Virus record (IMG/VR): IMGVR_UViG_3300020463_001280
Span: 1 to 27,591 of that record
Length of the DNA: 27,591 bases
From: a virus
Direction: 5' to 3' (one strand)
Every line of letters begins with the position of its first letter. The first letter of the stretch is position 1. This document shows positions 6,109 through 13,492 of this stretch, in pieces. A program made the position numbers and the translations under genes. The notes beneath the pieces are model-generated. The model worked only from the letters and a program-made list of their open reading frames with translations, ran no database searches and had not been told where the DNA came from.

Positions 6109-7371
6109 ATGACAGTACAAACATTAGAAAAAGTAGAAACTCCAGACATAGAAATTACTGACGAATTACGTAAAGAAGTATTTGATAAGATTGTAGTAGC
6201 AAGAGTAGGATTGCTTTTAAGACATCCTTTCTTTGGTAATATGGCTACAAGACTTATTATTAAAGAAGCAACAGATTGGTGTCCTACTGCGGCCACTGAT
6301 GGTAGACACTTGTTTTATAGTGTTCCTTTCTTTGCTAAAATGACTAACAAAGAAGTTGAGTTTGTTATTGCACACGAAATATTACATTGTGTATATGATC
6401 ATATGACACGTAGAGAAGATAGAGATCCACAGATACATAATATCGCGGCAGACTATATTGTAAACAATACACTTGTTAGAGATGGCATTGGTGAAAAACC
6501 TAAAGACATTCCAATTTTCCAAGACTTTAAATACGAAGGTTGGACATCTGAATCTGTATATGATGAAATTTATAAAAAGTATGATGAAGAAGAATTAAAG
6601 CAATTAGGTAAATTACTTGATGAGCATATTGACTGGGACAAAGATAGCGAAGGCAATTCTCCTGCTCCTAGTAAAAATGGTAAGAAGCAAGGTGGTAAGC
6701 CTGCTTATTCGAAAGAAGAATTACAAAAGATACGTGACGAAATAAAAGAGAATATGTTAGGTGCCGCACAGGCGGCTGGTGCAGGAAACTTACCTGCAGA
6801 AATCGAACGTATGATTAAAGAACTTACAGAACCTAAGATGAACTGGAGAGAAATTCTTAGACAACAAATACAATCAACTATTAAAAATGATTTTACTTTC
6901 CAACGTCCTTCACGTAAGGCTTGGCACACTGGTGCTATACTTCCTGGTATGAATTATGATCAGACAATTGATATTGCTATTGCAATAGATATGAGTGGTT
7001 CAATTGGGAATGAGCAAGGTGCAGACTTTTTAGGAGAGATACAAGGTATAATGCAAGAGTATCAAGACTACAATATTAAAATATGGTGCTTTGATACTAA
7101 GGTATATAATGAAGCAGACTTTACTGCCGACAATGGTACTGAACTTGCTGACTATAAACTTATGGGCGGTGGCGGAACAGACTTTATGTGTAATTGGGAT
7201 TACATGAAAGAGCAAGGTATTGAGCCAAAACGTTTCATTATGTTTACTGATGGTATGCCTTGGGATAGTTGGGGTGATCCAGATTACTGTGATACAGTAT
7301 TTGTTATTCATTCACACTATGATAAAAACACTGAATCACCATTCGGGGTATCAGTACATTATGAAGACTAA
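6109..7371 (+). CDS. Metallopeptidase-like plus VWA-domain protein (DUF2201 type), MoxR partner
   Basis: The 420-residue protein has an N-terminal zinc-metallopeptidase-like region with HEILH (89-93) followed by NIAADYIVNNTLV (111-123), a charged linker (about 155-215), and a C-terminal VWA-like domain. Its MIDAS elements are DMSGS (294-298), GGGGTDF (353-359) and FTDG (379-382). This matches the DUF2201_N plus VWA-like architecture. Such proteins are partners of MoxR ATPases, and the neighbouring gene encodes one. Whether the HExxH is proteolytically active cannot be decided here. It has its own promoter (6053-6081), and a weak AAGG/ATAGG precedes ATG. The stop lies inside the next gene's start region. 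Confidence 0.85.
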   Translation: MTVQTLEKVETPDIEITDELRKEVFDKIVVARVGLLLRHPFFGNMATRLIIKEATDWCPTAATDGRHLFYSVPFFAKMTNKEVEFVIAHEILHCVYDHMTRREDRDPQIHNIAADYIVNNTLVRDGIGEKPKDIPIFQDFKYEGWTSESVYDEIYKKYDEEELKQLGKLLDEHIDWDKDSEGNSPAPSKNGKKQGGKPAYSKEELQKIRDEIKENMLGAAQAAGAGNLPAEIERMIKELTEPKMNWREILRQQIQSTIKNDFTFQRPSRKAWHTGAILPGMNYDQTIDIAIAIDMSGSIGNEQGADFLGEIQGIMQEYQDYNIKIWCFDTKVYNEADFTADNGTELADYKLMGGGGTDFMCNWDYMKEQGIEPKRFIMFTDGMPWDSWGDPDYCDTVFVIHSHYDKNTESPFGVSVHYED

Positions 7372-7633
7372 CCCATTAAATTATTTTGGTATTAGAAAAC
7401 TAGATGTACCTACTAGTAATTTAGAGTGCATTGAAATTCCAATGTCTTATAATTTGGAACAAGCCATAGATAAATGGGTAAACCAAAATTGTAAGAATAG
7501 GTATTTTATTGGTAGAACGTTTATCAAGAATGAACGTGAAAACAAACCAAATTATAATATCAAAATCGGATTTGAGGACCCAAAAGAACTTTCGTATTTC
7601 GTTTTGGCGTGTCCTCATTTAAAATACAAATAA
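7361..7633 (+). CDS. Small hypothetical protein
   Basis: I place the start at ATG 7361, which overlaps the previous gene by 11 bases. An upstream in-frame ATG at 7220 would put 141 bases inside the VWA gene and adds sequence that looks like an out-of-frame shadow. The product is 90 residues, beginning MKTNPLNYFGIRKL and ending LACPHLKYK, and is predicted beta-rich with several aromatic residues. The segment KIGFEDPKELSYFVLACPH resembles short phage proteins that I recall, but no function can be assigned. A weak GGGG precedes the start. Confidence 0.65.
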   Translation: MKTNPLNYFGIRKLDVPTSNLECIEIPMSYNLEQAIDKWVNQNCKNRYFIGRTFIKNERENKPNYNIKIGFEDPKELSYFVLACPHLKYK

Positions 7634-7668
7634 GTAAAACTGTATATACAAACTAAGGAGAATGTCAT

Positions 7669-7998
7669 ATGACGACAGAAACTAAAAAACCAGAGACGGC
7701 AGAAGCACCGAAAACGGATGCACCTGCTCCAGGAACTGGCGGAGCAGTTGACTTAACTGTTCAAGATCTAAATACAATTAGATCGATTATTGATGTTGCT
7801 TCTCAACGTGGTGCCTTCAAAGCAAATGAAATGCAGGCGGTCGGGACAACTTACAATAAGTTAGAACAATTCTTAAATTCAGTTGCAAAGGTACAAGAAG
7901 AAGCACAAAAAAATAGTGCTCCGGCAACAGGTCAAGCACCTGCATCTACAAAAGATGCGGCAGAGGCATTGACTGGAACGCCAACAGGAGGACAATAA
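7669..7998 (+). CDS. Conserved small phage protein, probable structural or assembly partner
   Basis: A 109-residue protein with low-complexity Pro/Ala/Thr ends (about 1-25 and 83-109) and an ordered helical centre, VDLTVQDLNTIRSIIDVASQRGAF (27-50) and NEMQAVGTTYNKLEQFL (53-69). From memory, the centre is conserved among T4-like marine phages near tail or structural genes. AAGGAG (7655-7660), 8 bases before ATG, is a strong ribosome site. The stop shares a base with the next ATG. A role in virion assembly is inferred from position only. Confidence 0.75.
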   Translation: MTTETKKPETAEAPKTDAPAPGTGGAVDLTVQDLNTIRSIIDVASQRGAFKANEMQAVGTTYNKLEQFLNSVAKVQEEAQKNSAPATGQAPASTKDAAEALTGTPTGGQ

Positions 7999-8633
7999 TG
8001 GCTGAAATGAAACACGTAGGAAGATACATACAAAATCAACGAAAGGTTGCAGTTGCATACAGAACAGTACCACAAGATAGTGGTTATTGTTTAGTTGTTG
8101 ATACTGCATCTTTATCAGATGAGAACCACGATTCACTAATGAAGTTAGTCGAATCATCTGCAGGACAATCATGCTACGAACTAGCAGAAGCAATGGGAAG
8201 AACAACATTAGGCGACGGCCGTACAATGTTAGCGGCTTTCCACGCCGAAGGTAAGTTGCAGAGAGTCCCAACAGTGGATATCGAAATGACACCAACATCT
8301 ACACAGGTGATTAAGTTAAATGAACTTAATAAGATCATTGCTGATCAAAAAGGTGTTAGTATTGATGAAATACACTTAGGTGCACCTGCTGGCGGAAGTC
8401 CAATAGCAGAAGAAGTAGCGACAGCACAAGAGGTAAAACCTAAAACTGCTCCGGCAGTACAGGCAGAGGCTCAAACGGCTACTAATACACCTGATGCTTT
8501 AAGTGACGAGGACTTGGCTAAAAACCTAAGATCTCAAGCCGATGCTATGTTCAAGGAGGCTCAAAACTTACGTAAACAAGCGGAAGAACTAGTGCCTACT
8601 AAGAAGACAGCCAAGGCCAAAGCAAGTGCCTAA
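7998..8633 (+). CDS. Conserved phage protein with Ala-rich C-terminal coiled region
   Basis: The 211-residue product has a globular N-terminal part (1-125) beginning MAEMKHVGRYIQNQRKVAVA, followed by an Ala/Pro/Thr-rich linker and a charged helix (about 168-200, LAKNLRSQADAMFKEAQNLR) that could form a coiled coil. The C-terminus is lysine/alanine-rich. From memory, the N-terminal region, with a VAYRTVPQD strand and a LMKLVESSAGQSCYELAEAM helix, is typical of T4-like marine phages without an assigned role. It is translationally linked to both neighbours and lies two genes before the tail fibre, so a tail-related role is plausible. Confidence 0.72.
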   Translation: MAEMKHVGRYIQNQRKVAVAYRTVPQDSGYCLVVDTASLSDENHDSLMKLVESSAGQSCYELAEAMGRTTLGDGRTMLAAFHAEGKLQRVPTVDIEMTPTSTQVIKLNELNKIIADQKGVSIDEIHLGAPAGGSPIAEEVATAQEVKPKTAPAVQAEAQTATNTPDALSDEDLAKNLRSQADAMFKEAQNLRKQAEELVPTKKTAKAKASA

Positions 8634-8943
8634 GCCGGTATTTTTACCAAACGATATCGTAAAACATTGGCCCGAGGTATTCAAGGGAATAAAGGTGAAA
8701 GCCATTCCGTTAGAATACCTCGACGCTTTTCACGTTACATTTTCAGATGGCAAAAAGTGGATAGTTGAGTGTAAAATGCCCGACCGTCCTGTTAATTATG
8801 AACGTGAAATAAGGGCACTATTTGACCAATATGGACCTGTTATAAAACACGTAGAATTCAAGGTAGATAGTGCAAGAGTTAAAAATTACATACAAAAAGA
8901 GACTAGAAAGTTCTTAAAACGTAAAAGAAAGCCTAAATCGTAA
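8626..8943 (+). CDS. Conserved small basic phage protein (GTG start)
   Basis: A 105-residue protein starting at GTG 8626, overlapping the previous gene by 8 bases, with AAGG about 11 bases upstream. It begins PKPVFLPNDIVKHWPEVFKG and has an internal HVEFKVDSARVKNYI segment and a strongly basic tail (KFLKRKRKPKS). From memory, the FLPNDIVKHWPEVF start is shared with small proteins of T4-like marine phages. The basic tail suggests nucleic-acid or acidic-protein contact, but function is unknown. It is the last gene before the tail fibre. Confidence 0.72.
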   Translation: MPKPVFLPNDIVKHWPEVFKGIKVKAIPLEYLDAFHVTFSDGKKWIVECKMPDRPVNYEREIRALFDQYGPVIKHVEFKVDSARVKNYIQKETRKFLKRKRKPKS

Positions 8944-8965
8944 ATAATAAAACATTTGCTATTGG

Positions 8966-8973
8966 CATAAATA
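8966..8973 (+). promoter_or_regulatory. Late-promoter-like octamer upstream of the tail-fibre gene
   Basis: CATAAATA matches NATAAATA, the T4-type late promoter form, 28 bases before the tail-fibre ATG. Position before a structural gene is what a gp55-type late promoter would need. AGGAG follows at 8987-8991. Confidence 0.45.
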
Positions 8974-9000
8974 CTAATAAGAACTTAGGAGTTGCATTAA

Positions 9001-10251
9001 ATGGCTTTAAGAATTAGAAGAGGAACAGAAGCGGAACGCCAGTTATTAACTGGTCAAGATCCAGCAATCGGCGAACCAATATTCGTTACAGACACGAATA
9101 AACTGTATATAGGTAAATCAGGTACTACAGGCGGGCAAATTATAAACCCCGATCAAGCACTTAATGACCTATCTAACGTAAACTGTCCTACTCCTACTAA
9201 CGGCCAAGCATTAGTTTTCAATACTGCTACAAACAAATGGATTAACGGTTCAGTACAAACTATTAATTCAATAGGTGATATTGCTGACGTTGATATTACT
9301 ACTGCGGCACCTACTACAAACCAAGTTTTAAAATGGAATGGTACAAAGTTTATTCCAGCAAATGATGTTGATACACAAATTGCTTTAGCAAGTGCTTCAA
9401 TTGATGACTTAGGAGATGTAAGTACATCAGGATCAGACGCACCAACTAATGGACAAGTTTTGACTTGGAATGCAAGTGCATCACAGTTTAAACCTTCTAA
9501 CCCAACATTTAACCAAACAGGATCTTTTGACGGTACATTTGAAGGTACTATGAAAGGTACACTTGTTGGTGATGACTCAACAATATTAGTTGACGGTATC
9601 ACTAATACTATTAAATTAGACAACGGACAAGTTTTCTTTGATGGCATACAAATTAAATTACTAGCAGGAAACAACAATTTAAAGTTTGGTGAAATAACAG
9701 ATTCAGTTGGTCCAACATTACAAATATACAACACAGATAAATCACAGCCTGTCGAAATTGCGGCAGTAGGTGGAACAGGTGCTGACTTTAGTAAGTTTAC
9801 TTTTAATGTTAAAGATAACTCATTACAAACACCAGTACAATTTTCAGCAGGTGATTCATTGGCAGGTATTGCCTGGAATGGTTGGGACACTAACAATTCT
9901 AAATATGTACCTTCAGCACTGATGTACACAAAAGTTTCAACTAGTGCAGGATCTATTGCGGCTGATACTGTAAAAGGTACACTTGTATTTGCAACCAATG
10001 ATGGTACATCAACACCAAGTTTAAAATACATGGAGTTTACTTCCGATGGTAGACTTTCAATTAATTCGCAGACTGCGAATGCAACTTTAGATGTAAATGG
10101 TAATGCAAAGATTGGTACAGAACTTTTATTAGGTTCTATGACAACTACACAAAGAAATGCACTTACGGCACAAAATGGTATGATCATTTACAATACCACA
10201 GACAACAAGTTCCAAGGCTACGAAAACGGTGCTTGGTCAAACTTAATCTAA
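9001..10251 (+). CDS. Tail fibre / receptor-binding structural protein
   Basis: A 416-residue protein. The N-terminus RIRRGTEAERQ, GEPIFVTDTNKLYIG (about 4-38) matches the start common to many phage fibre and tropism-determinant-like proteins. Three repeats of the form D-L-x-D-V ... P-T-x-x-Q-x-L-x-W-N ... K-F/W lie at about 56-84, 93-121 and 136-167. The centre is beta-rich and low in charge. The C-terminus (380-416) has TTTQRNALTAQNGMIIYNTT and YENGAWSNLI, a typical fibre tip end. It should form a trimeric distal tail structure that contacts the host. AGGAG 9 bases upstream and a late-promoter-like octamer support late expression. The accessory island begins 28 bases downstream. Confidence 0.85.
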   Translation: MALRIRRGTEAERQLLTGQDPAIGEPIFVTDTNKLYIGKSGTTGGQIINPDQALNDLSNVNCPTPTNGQALVFNTATNKWINGSVQTINSIGDIADVDITTAAPTTNQVLKWNGTKFIPANDVDTQIALASASIDDLGDVSTSGSDAPTNGQVLTWNASASQFKPSNPTFNQTGSFDGTFEGTMKGTLVGDDSTILVDGITNTIKLDNGQVFFDGIQIKLLAGNNNLKFGEITDSVGPTLQIYNTDKSQPVEIAAVGGTGADFSKFTFNVKDNSLQTPVQFSAGDSLAGIAWNGWDTNNSKYVPSALMYTKVSTSAGSIAADTVKGTLVFATNDGTSTPSLKYMEFTSDGRLSINSQTANATLDVNGNAKIGTELLLGSMTTTQRNALTAQNGMIIYNTTDNKFQGYENGAWSNLI

Positions 10252-10279
10252 TCCAAACGTAAACCAATTAAATACAAAC

Positions 10280-10954
10280 ATGAGCACTATCACTCTCTAT
10301 ACTTCTGGAAGCACAGACAAACCAAAAACGGTTACCCATTCATGGACATATCTGCAGGAATGTGCAAGATGGAGTGCCAAAGAAATTGGTTTAACAGAGC
10401 AGGATAGGGTGCTTGATGTATTTCCTGCGAACACTATTGCCCACTGGACAATCACCGCCTTTCCTGCGTTTTTAAGCGGCGCACAGTACGTTTCTAGTCT
10501 GTTTGGTACATATACCTACCCTGAACTATTTAACCGCGTTAAACCGACGTATATCGCGTTAATACCACGTCATTTAGAACTGTTGATTAACACAAAAGGC
10601 TTTATGAATTTGGATATGAGTTGTGTAAAATATATGGTTACAGGCAGTTCCAAAATAGAACAAAGTTTCATAGATGCGTTTAAAGAAAGAGGCGTTCAAA
10701 AAATTGCAAATTGGTATGGTATGACCGAAGCACCTCCTCCTGTAATGATTGGTTATGATTCACCTACTTTTGATTTAGGTACAATAGATCAAAATAGATG
10801 GCACGTGATGTTTAGACCAATAGGAGAACATATTCGTTTGGCAGAGTGTATGATAAATGGAAGAGCAACGGGAGATATCTTTGATATGGATACTATGCAA
10901 TTTCATTCACGTTTGGATAATGTAGATGGTAAAACTTGGAAAAATAACTTTTAG
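10280..10954 (+). CDS. Minimal ANL-family adenylate-forming enzyme (acyl/AMP ligase N-domain)
   Basis: Only 224 residues, against about 500 or more for usual AMP-forming ligases. It retains the P-loop motif YTSGSTDKPK (7-16), the NWYGMTE motif (144-150), ATGD (196-199) and RLDN (211-214), and then ends where the C-terminal lysine domain would begin. It lacks the N-terminal sub-domain preceding the P-loop. The family activates a carboxylate as an acyl-adenylate. This form could still adenylate, but would need another protein, or nothing, for the transfer step. No Shine-Dalgarno is evident before ATG 10280. Its first 280 bases are markedly richer in GC than the flanks. It overlaps the next gene by 29 bases. 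Confidence 0.8.
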   Translation: MSTITLYTSGSTDKPKTVTHSWTYLQECARWSAKEIGLTEQDRVLDVFPANTIAHWTITAFPAFLSGAQYVSSLFGTYTYPELFNRVKPTYIALIPRHLELLINTKGFMNLDMSCVKYMVTGSSKIEQSFIDAFKERGVQKIANWYGMTEAPPPVMIGYDSPTFDLGTIDQNRWHVMFRPIGEHIRLAECMINGRATGDIFDMDTMQFHSRLDNVDGKTWKNNF

Positions 10955-11531
10955 AGAACTACTAGATAGCGACTTGGATAAGTTACAAGTTTTTTGTGAC
11001 CAGTGTAAAAATTTAGGCTACAATAATAATGTTTCATTTGATTCTATAAAACTTAATAAAATGAAGATGCCTTACGGCAAGTATTTTATAGGTATAGATG
11101 AAAGCAAAGACAAAATTTTTAATTTAGCAGGAGTACATCATTTACCAGAAGTGTCTAATAATGCGTGGCGGTGTTTGTTTAGAGGCGCACAATTACCTGG
11201 GTATAATTTAAGTAAAGGACTTACAAAAAATATATTTTTGACTGGTTATCAATTAAGTTATATATTACCTCTACAAATTAATTTTATTAGAAAACAATAT
11301 CCTGATTCTGTTTTTTATATGAGCAGTAATACACCTAAAGACACAAAAGACGCAAGTGGCAAAAGTATGCGTATGGATAAACTTATGCATAACACACTAT
11401 ATAAAGAAGGTGTTTTGAGTCTGTGGCAAGAAAACTTTGAATTATTTTATACTTCTCAAACTATTTGGGAAATAGATGAAAGTAAATATTGGCAGTATAG
11501 AAACAGATTTTTACCTAGCGATATAATCTAA
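10926..11531 (+). CDS. Unknown marine-phage protein, possibly acyltransferase-like
   Basis: A 201-residue protein with a start (ATG 10926) inside the end of the ligase gene. The opening ITFRELLDSDLDKLQVFC resembles the first strand and helix of GNAT acyltransferases. The best-conserved-looking stretch is AGVHHLPEVSNNAWRCLFRG (about 68-87) followed by AQLPGY. I recall similar LFRG-Q-PG proteins in marine phages, with no assigned role. If it is a GNAT, pairing with the acyl-adenylating enzyme would make sense, but the acetyl-CoA loop (Q/RxxGxG/A) is not visible. Its end overlaps the convergent halogenase gene by 21 bases. Confidence 0.6.
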   Translation: MVKLGKITFRELLDSDLDKLQVFCDQCKNLGYNNNVSFDSIKLNKMKMPYGKYFIGIDESKDKIFNLAGVHHLPEVSNNAWRCLFRGAQLPGYNLSKGLTKNIFLTGYQLSYILPLQINFIRKQYPDSVFYMSSNTPKDTKDASGKSMRMDKLMHNTLYKEGVLSLWQENFELFYTSQTIWEIDESKYWQYRNRFLPSDII

Positions 11532-13016
11532 AGCATCTTTTACACTATAATTATTTCTTAAAAGATGTTTGTAATTTTCAATTAATAATTTTGTGTAATG
11601 TAAATAATTTTCCATTTGCTCATCAGTAATATCCTTAAGAGGATTAATGTAAGGCTTATCAAATCCTAGTAGTAATGATGTCCAGTTCCACTGATTAAGT
11701 AATGTTTCGCCTTTACTCAACCATTTAGAACTCGCAAGTACATCTATATAATCACATAACTCTTGTAATGCAGTTGGATCATTTGCTACTTCTCTCCAAT
11801 ATGAAGTATCGTTTCTTTCACTTAACCTATAATGCATATGGACAAAACGTTTTGTATGATCAACAAATTTACGCATAACCTTATCGTGTGCTTTAATTAA
11901 ATTTTTACTATCCTTTTTATATAAGTCTACAAATGCTTTTACTGTAACACAGGTGACCATAATGCTAGTTGCTTCTAATGGTTCTATAAAACTTTGTGCA
12001 AGTCCATTACTTACGACATTGTGTTTACTTACATTTTCTAACATACCTGCATCAAATTCTACACTTTTAAATAATTTAAATTCATGTCCCTTTTGTTTCC
12101 AAAAATCTGTAATTGTTTGTAAAGCATCATCGTACTTTTGATGTTTACTGCTATACACATAACCAGAACCTATTTGGCCAATTGTAGGAATTTCCCATAT
12201 CCAACCATAGGGTTGGGCATGAGCAGATGTAACAGGATTACATGATTGCGTTTTTATAGTACCCCATATTGCTCTATCATTGATAAGTTCGTCATAGTGT
12301 TTCCAACTACTCATTGTGCCTATCAATAACCTTTTGAATCCTGTACAATCAAAGAATATGTCTGCTTCTATCTTTTGTCCTGTGGATAACTCTATGGCAC
12401 TTATGTTTTGATTGTCTGTATGTATTTTGTTTACTGTACCTACTATCTCTGTAAACTTATCTTTTGCAGTATGTTTTCTTAAACTTTCTCCAAATTGAAA
12501 TGCATTTATATGATAACTGTATCCAGGATATTCACTAATATTTGTTTTAAAATTTTTATCTTTTGGACTTAAATTGTTTGCAAGTAGGTGTTCTTGCGGT
12601 CCATGTGATTCGTTAAAATATTTGCTATCTTTAGTATTGCCATATTTTTTTAAATAATAATCTACACTTGTAAGTTCTTTTTTATATAACTCTTTTCCAT
12701 TTTCAGTAATAGGCCTATTAAAACTTTGATGAGGAATCATATCATCAAAACTATGCAACCATCTACTACCAGGCTTTACCCAATCATGAAATTCTACACC
12801 GTACTTAAATGTTGCCTTGGCATCTTTCATCCATTCCTTTTCATTTACACCAACAGTATCAGCAACGTGTTTAATTGTTGGAGTAGTGCTTTCTCCTACT
12901 CCAATAGGGTCTACTTCGTCACTATGAACGATTGTAATATCTGCATCTATAGTAGCAACGAGATAACTTAAAGTTATCCAACCTGCACTTCCTCCACCTA
13001 CTACACAAATTTTCAT
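11511..13016 (-). CDS. Flavin-dependent tryptophan-halogenase-family protein
   Basis: A 501-residue protein of normal family length. The FAD-binding motif GGGSAGW is at 7-13, VGESTTPTI at 40-48, the lysine that forms the chloramine/HOCl adduct in PrnA-type enzymes aligns with K71 in ATFKYGVEF (68-76), the halogenase signature WIWEIP is at 272-277, and FIEPLEATSI (343-352) supplies the catalytic glutamate region (E348). All diagnostic elements of the PF04820 family are therefore present. Activity needs reduced FAD from a reductase that I cannot identify here. Start ATG 13016 overlaps the upstream TGA (ATGA), with AAGGAT upstream. It is the last gene of a coupled minus-strand operon of oxygenases. 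The substrate is unknown. Confidence 0.92.
   Translation of the reverse strand: MKICVVGGGSAGWITLSYLVATIDADITIVHSDEVDPIGVGESTTPTIKHVADTVGVNEKEWMKDAKATFKYGVEFHDWVKPGSRWLHSFDDMIPHQSFNRPITENGKELYKKELTSVDYYLKKYGNTKDSKYFNESHGPQEHLLANNLSPKDKNFKTNISEYPGYSYHINAFQFGESLRKHTAKDKFTEIVGTVNKIHTDNQNISAIELSTGQKIEADIFFDCTGFKRLLIGTMSSWKHYDELINDRAIWGTIKTQSCNPVTSAHAQPYGWIWEIPTIGQIGSGYVYSSKHQKYDDALQTITDFWKQKGHEFKLFKSVEFDAGMLENVSKHNVVSNGLAQSFIEPLEATSIMVTCVTVKAFVDLYKKDSKNLIKAHDKVMRKFVDHTKRFVHMHYRLSERNDTSYWREVANDPTALQELCDYIDVLASSKWLSKGETLLNQWNWTSLLLGFDKPYINPLKDITDEQMENYLHYTKLLIENYKHLLRNNYSVKDALDYIAR
11531..11570. other. Stem-loop at the convergent gene ends (possible terminator)
   Basis: CATCTTTTA (11534-11542) and TAAAAGATG (11559-11567) are inverted copies, extended by a G-T and two A-T pairs outside, with a 16-base loop. 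It starts at the stop of the plus-strand gene at 11531 and lies inside the 3' end of the halogenase gene. It could end plus-strand transcription, but the stem is AT-rich and the U-tract is interrupted. Confidence 0.35.
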
Positions 13017-13492
13017 GAATCTATCCTTACGAATCCTTTTACATCTTCAAGTTCAGGTGTCAACACTTTACAGTCTACCAAATATATTGTAGACACATTT
13101 TTAAATTTTAAGACTGTAATTTTTGCATCAGCCACTAAAATTTTTACAATTCGGTCAGCAGTATCTATATAACTATTTTCATCTGTTTCAGCATTTAATA
13201 ATTGTATGTGAAAATTGTTTGCATCTATAAAAACTCTTTCACTAGCAATATTAATAGTTCCAATATTTCCGTGTAATCTATATAAGTTTGGTCTTGTCAA
13301 AGTTACAGTATCTACGTCCTTAGGTATGTCAACTGTACATCTATTATTAGGATTAGATTTATACGCCTCCCAAGTTTGTACTCCGTTCTCTAGATATCTA
13401 GCAAGTACCTTACCAGGTCCTGGTGTGTCTGCTCTTAATAAATGTCCTCGCGGAGTTTCTTTATGGTGTTCTTCCACCATGTTCTTTATCAT
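13013..13492 (-). CDS. Small beta-rich protein upstream of the halogenase, unknown function
   Basis: I place the start at the ATG at 13492, which overlaps the upstream TGA as ATGA and has AGGG six bases before it. A start at 13516 would add eight residues inside the previous gene. The 159-residue product has GHLLRADTPGPGKVLARY near 16-33 and then successive short strands (TVDIPKDVDTVTLTRPN, GTINIASERVFIDAN, IYLVDCKVL), suggesting a small beta-helix or beta-sandwich. No catalytic motif is visible. It is coupled to the oxygenase before it and the halogenase after it, so it may be a partner or substrate of the tailoring enzymes, which is inference. Confidence 0.65.
   Translation of the reverse strand: MIKNMVEEHHKETPRGHLLRADTPGPGKVLARYLENGVQTWEAYKSNPNNRCTVDIPKDVDTVTLTRPNLYRLHGNIGTINIASERVFIDANNFHIQLLNAETDENSYIDTADRIVKILVADAKITVLKFKNVSTIYLVDCKVLTPELEDVKGFVRIDS

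Noticed and set aside
7220-7360. Long N-terminus of the 7361-7633 gene
   Set aside because: The added 47 residues lie in the coding end of the VWA domain and look like an out-of-frame shadow. ATG 7361 is the economical start.
9153-10187. 344-residue open frame antisense to the tail-fibre gene
   Set aside because: It is the mirror of a low-complexity, repeat-rich coding frame. The plus frame has clear fibre motifs and a ribosome site, and the minus frame has none.
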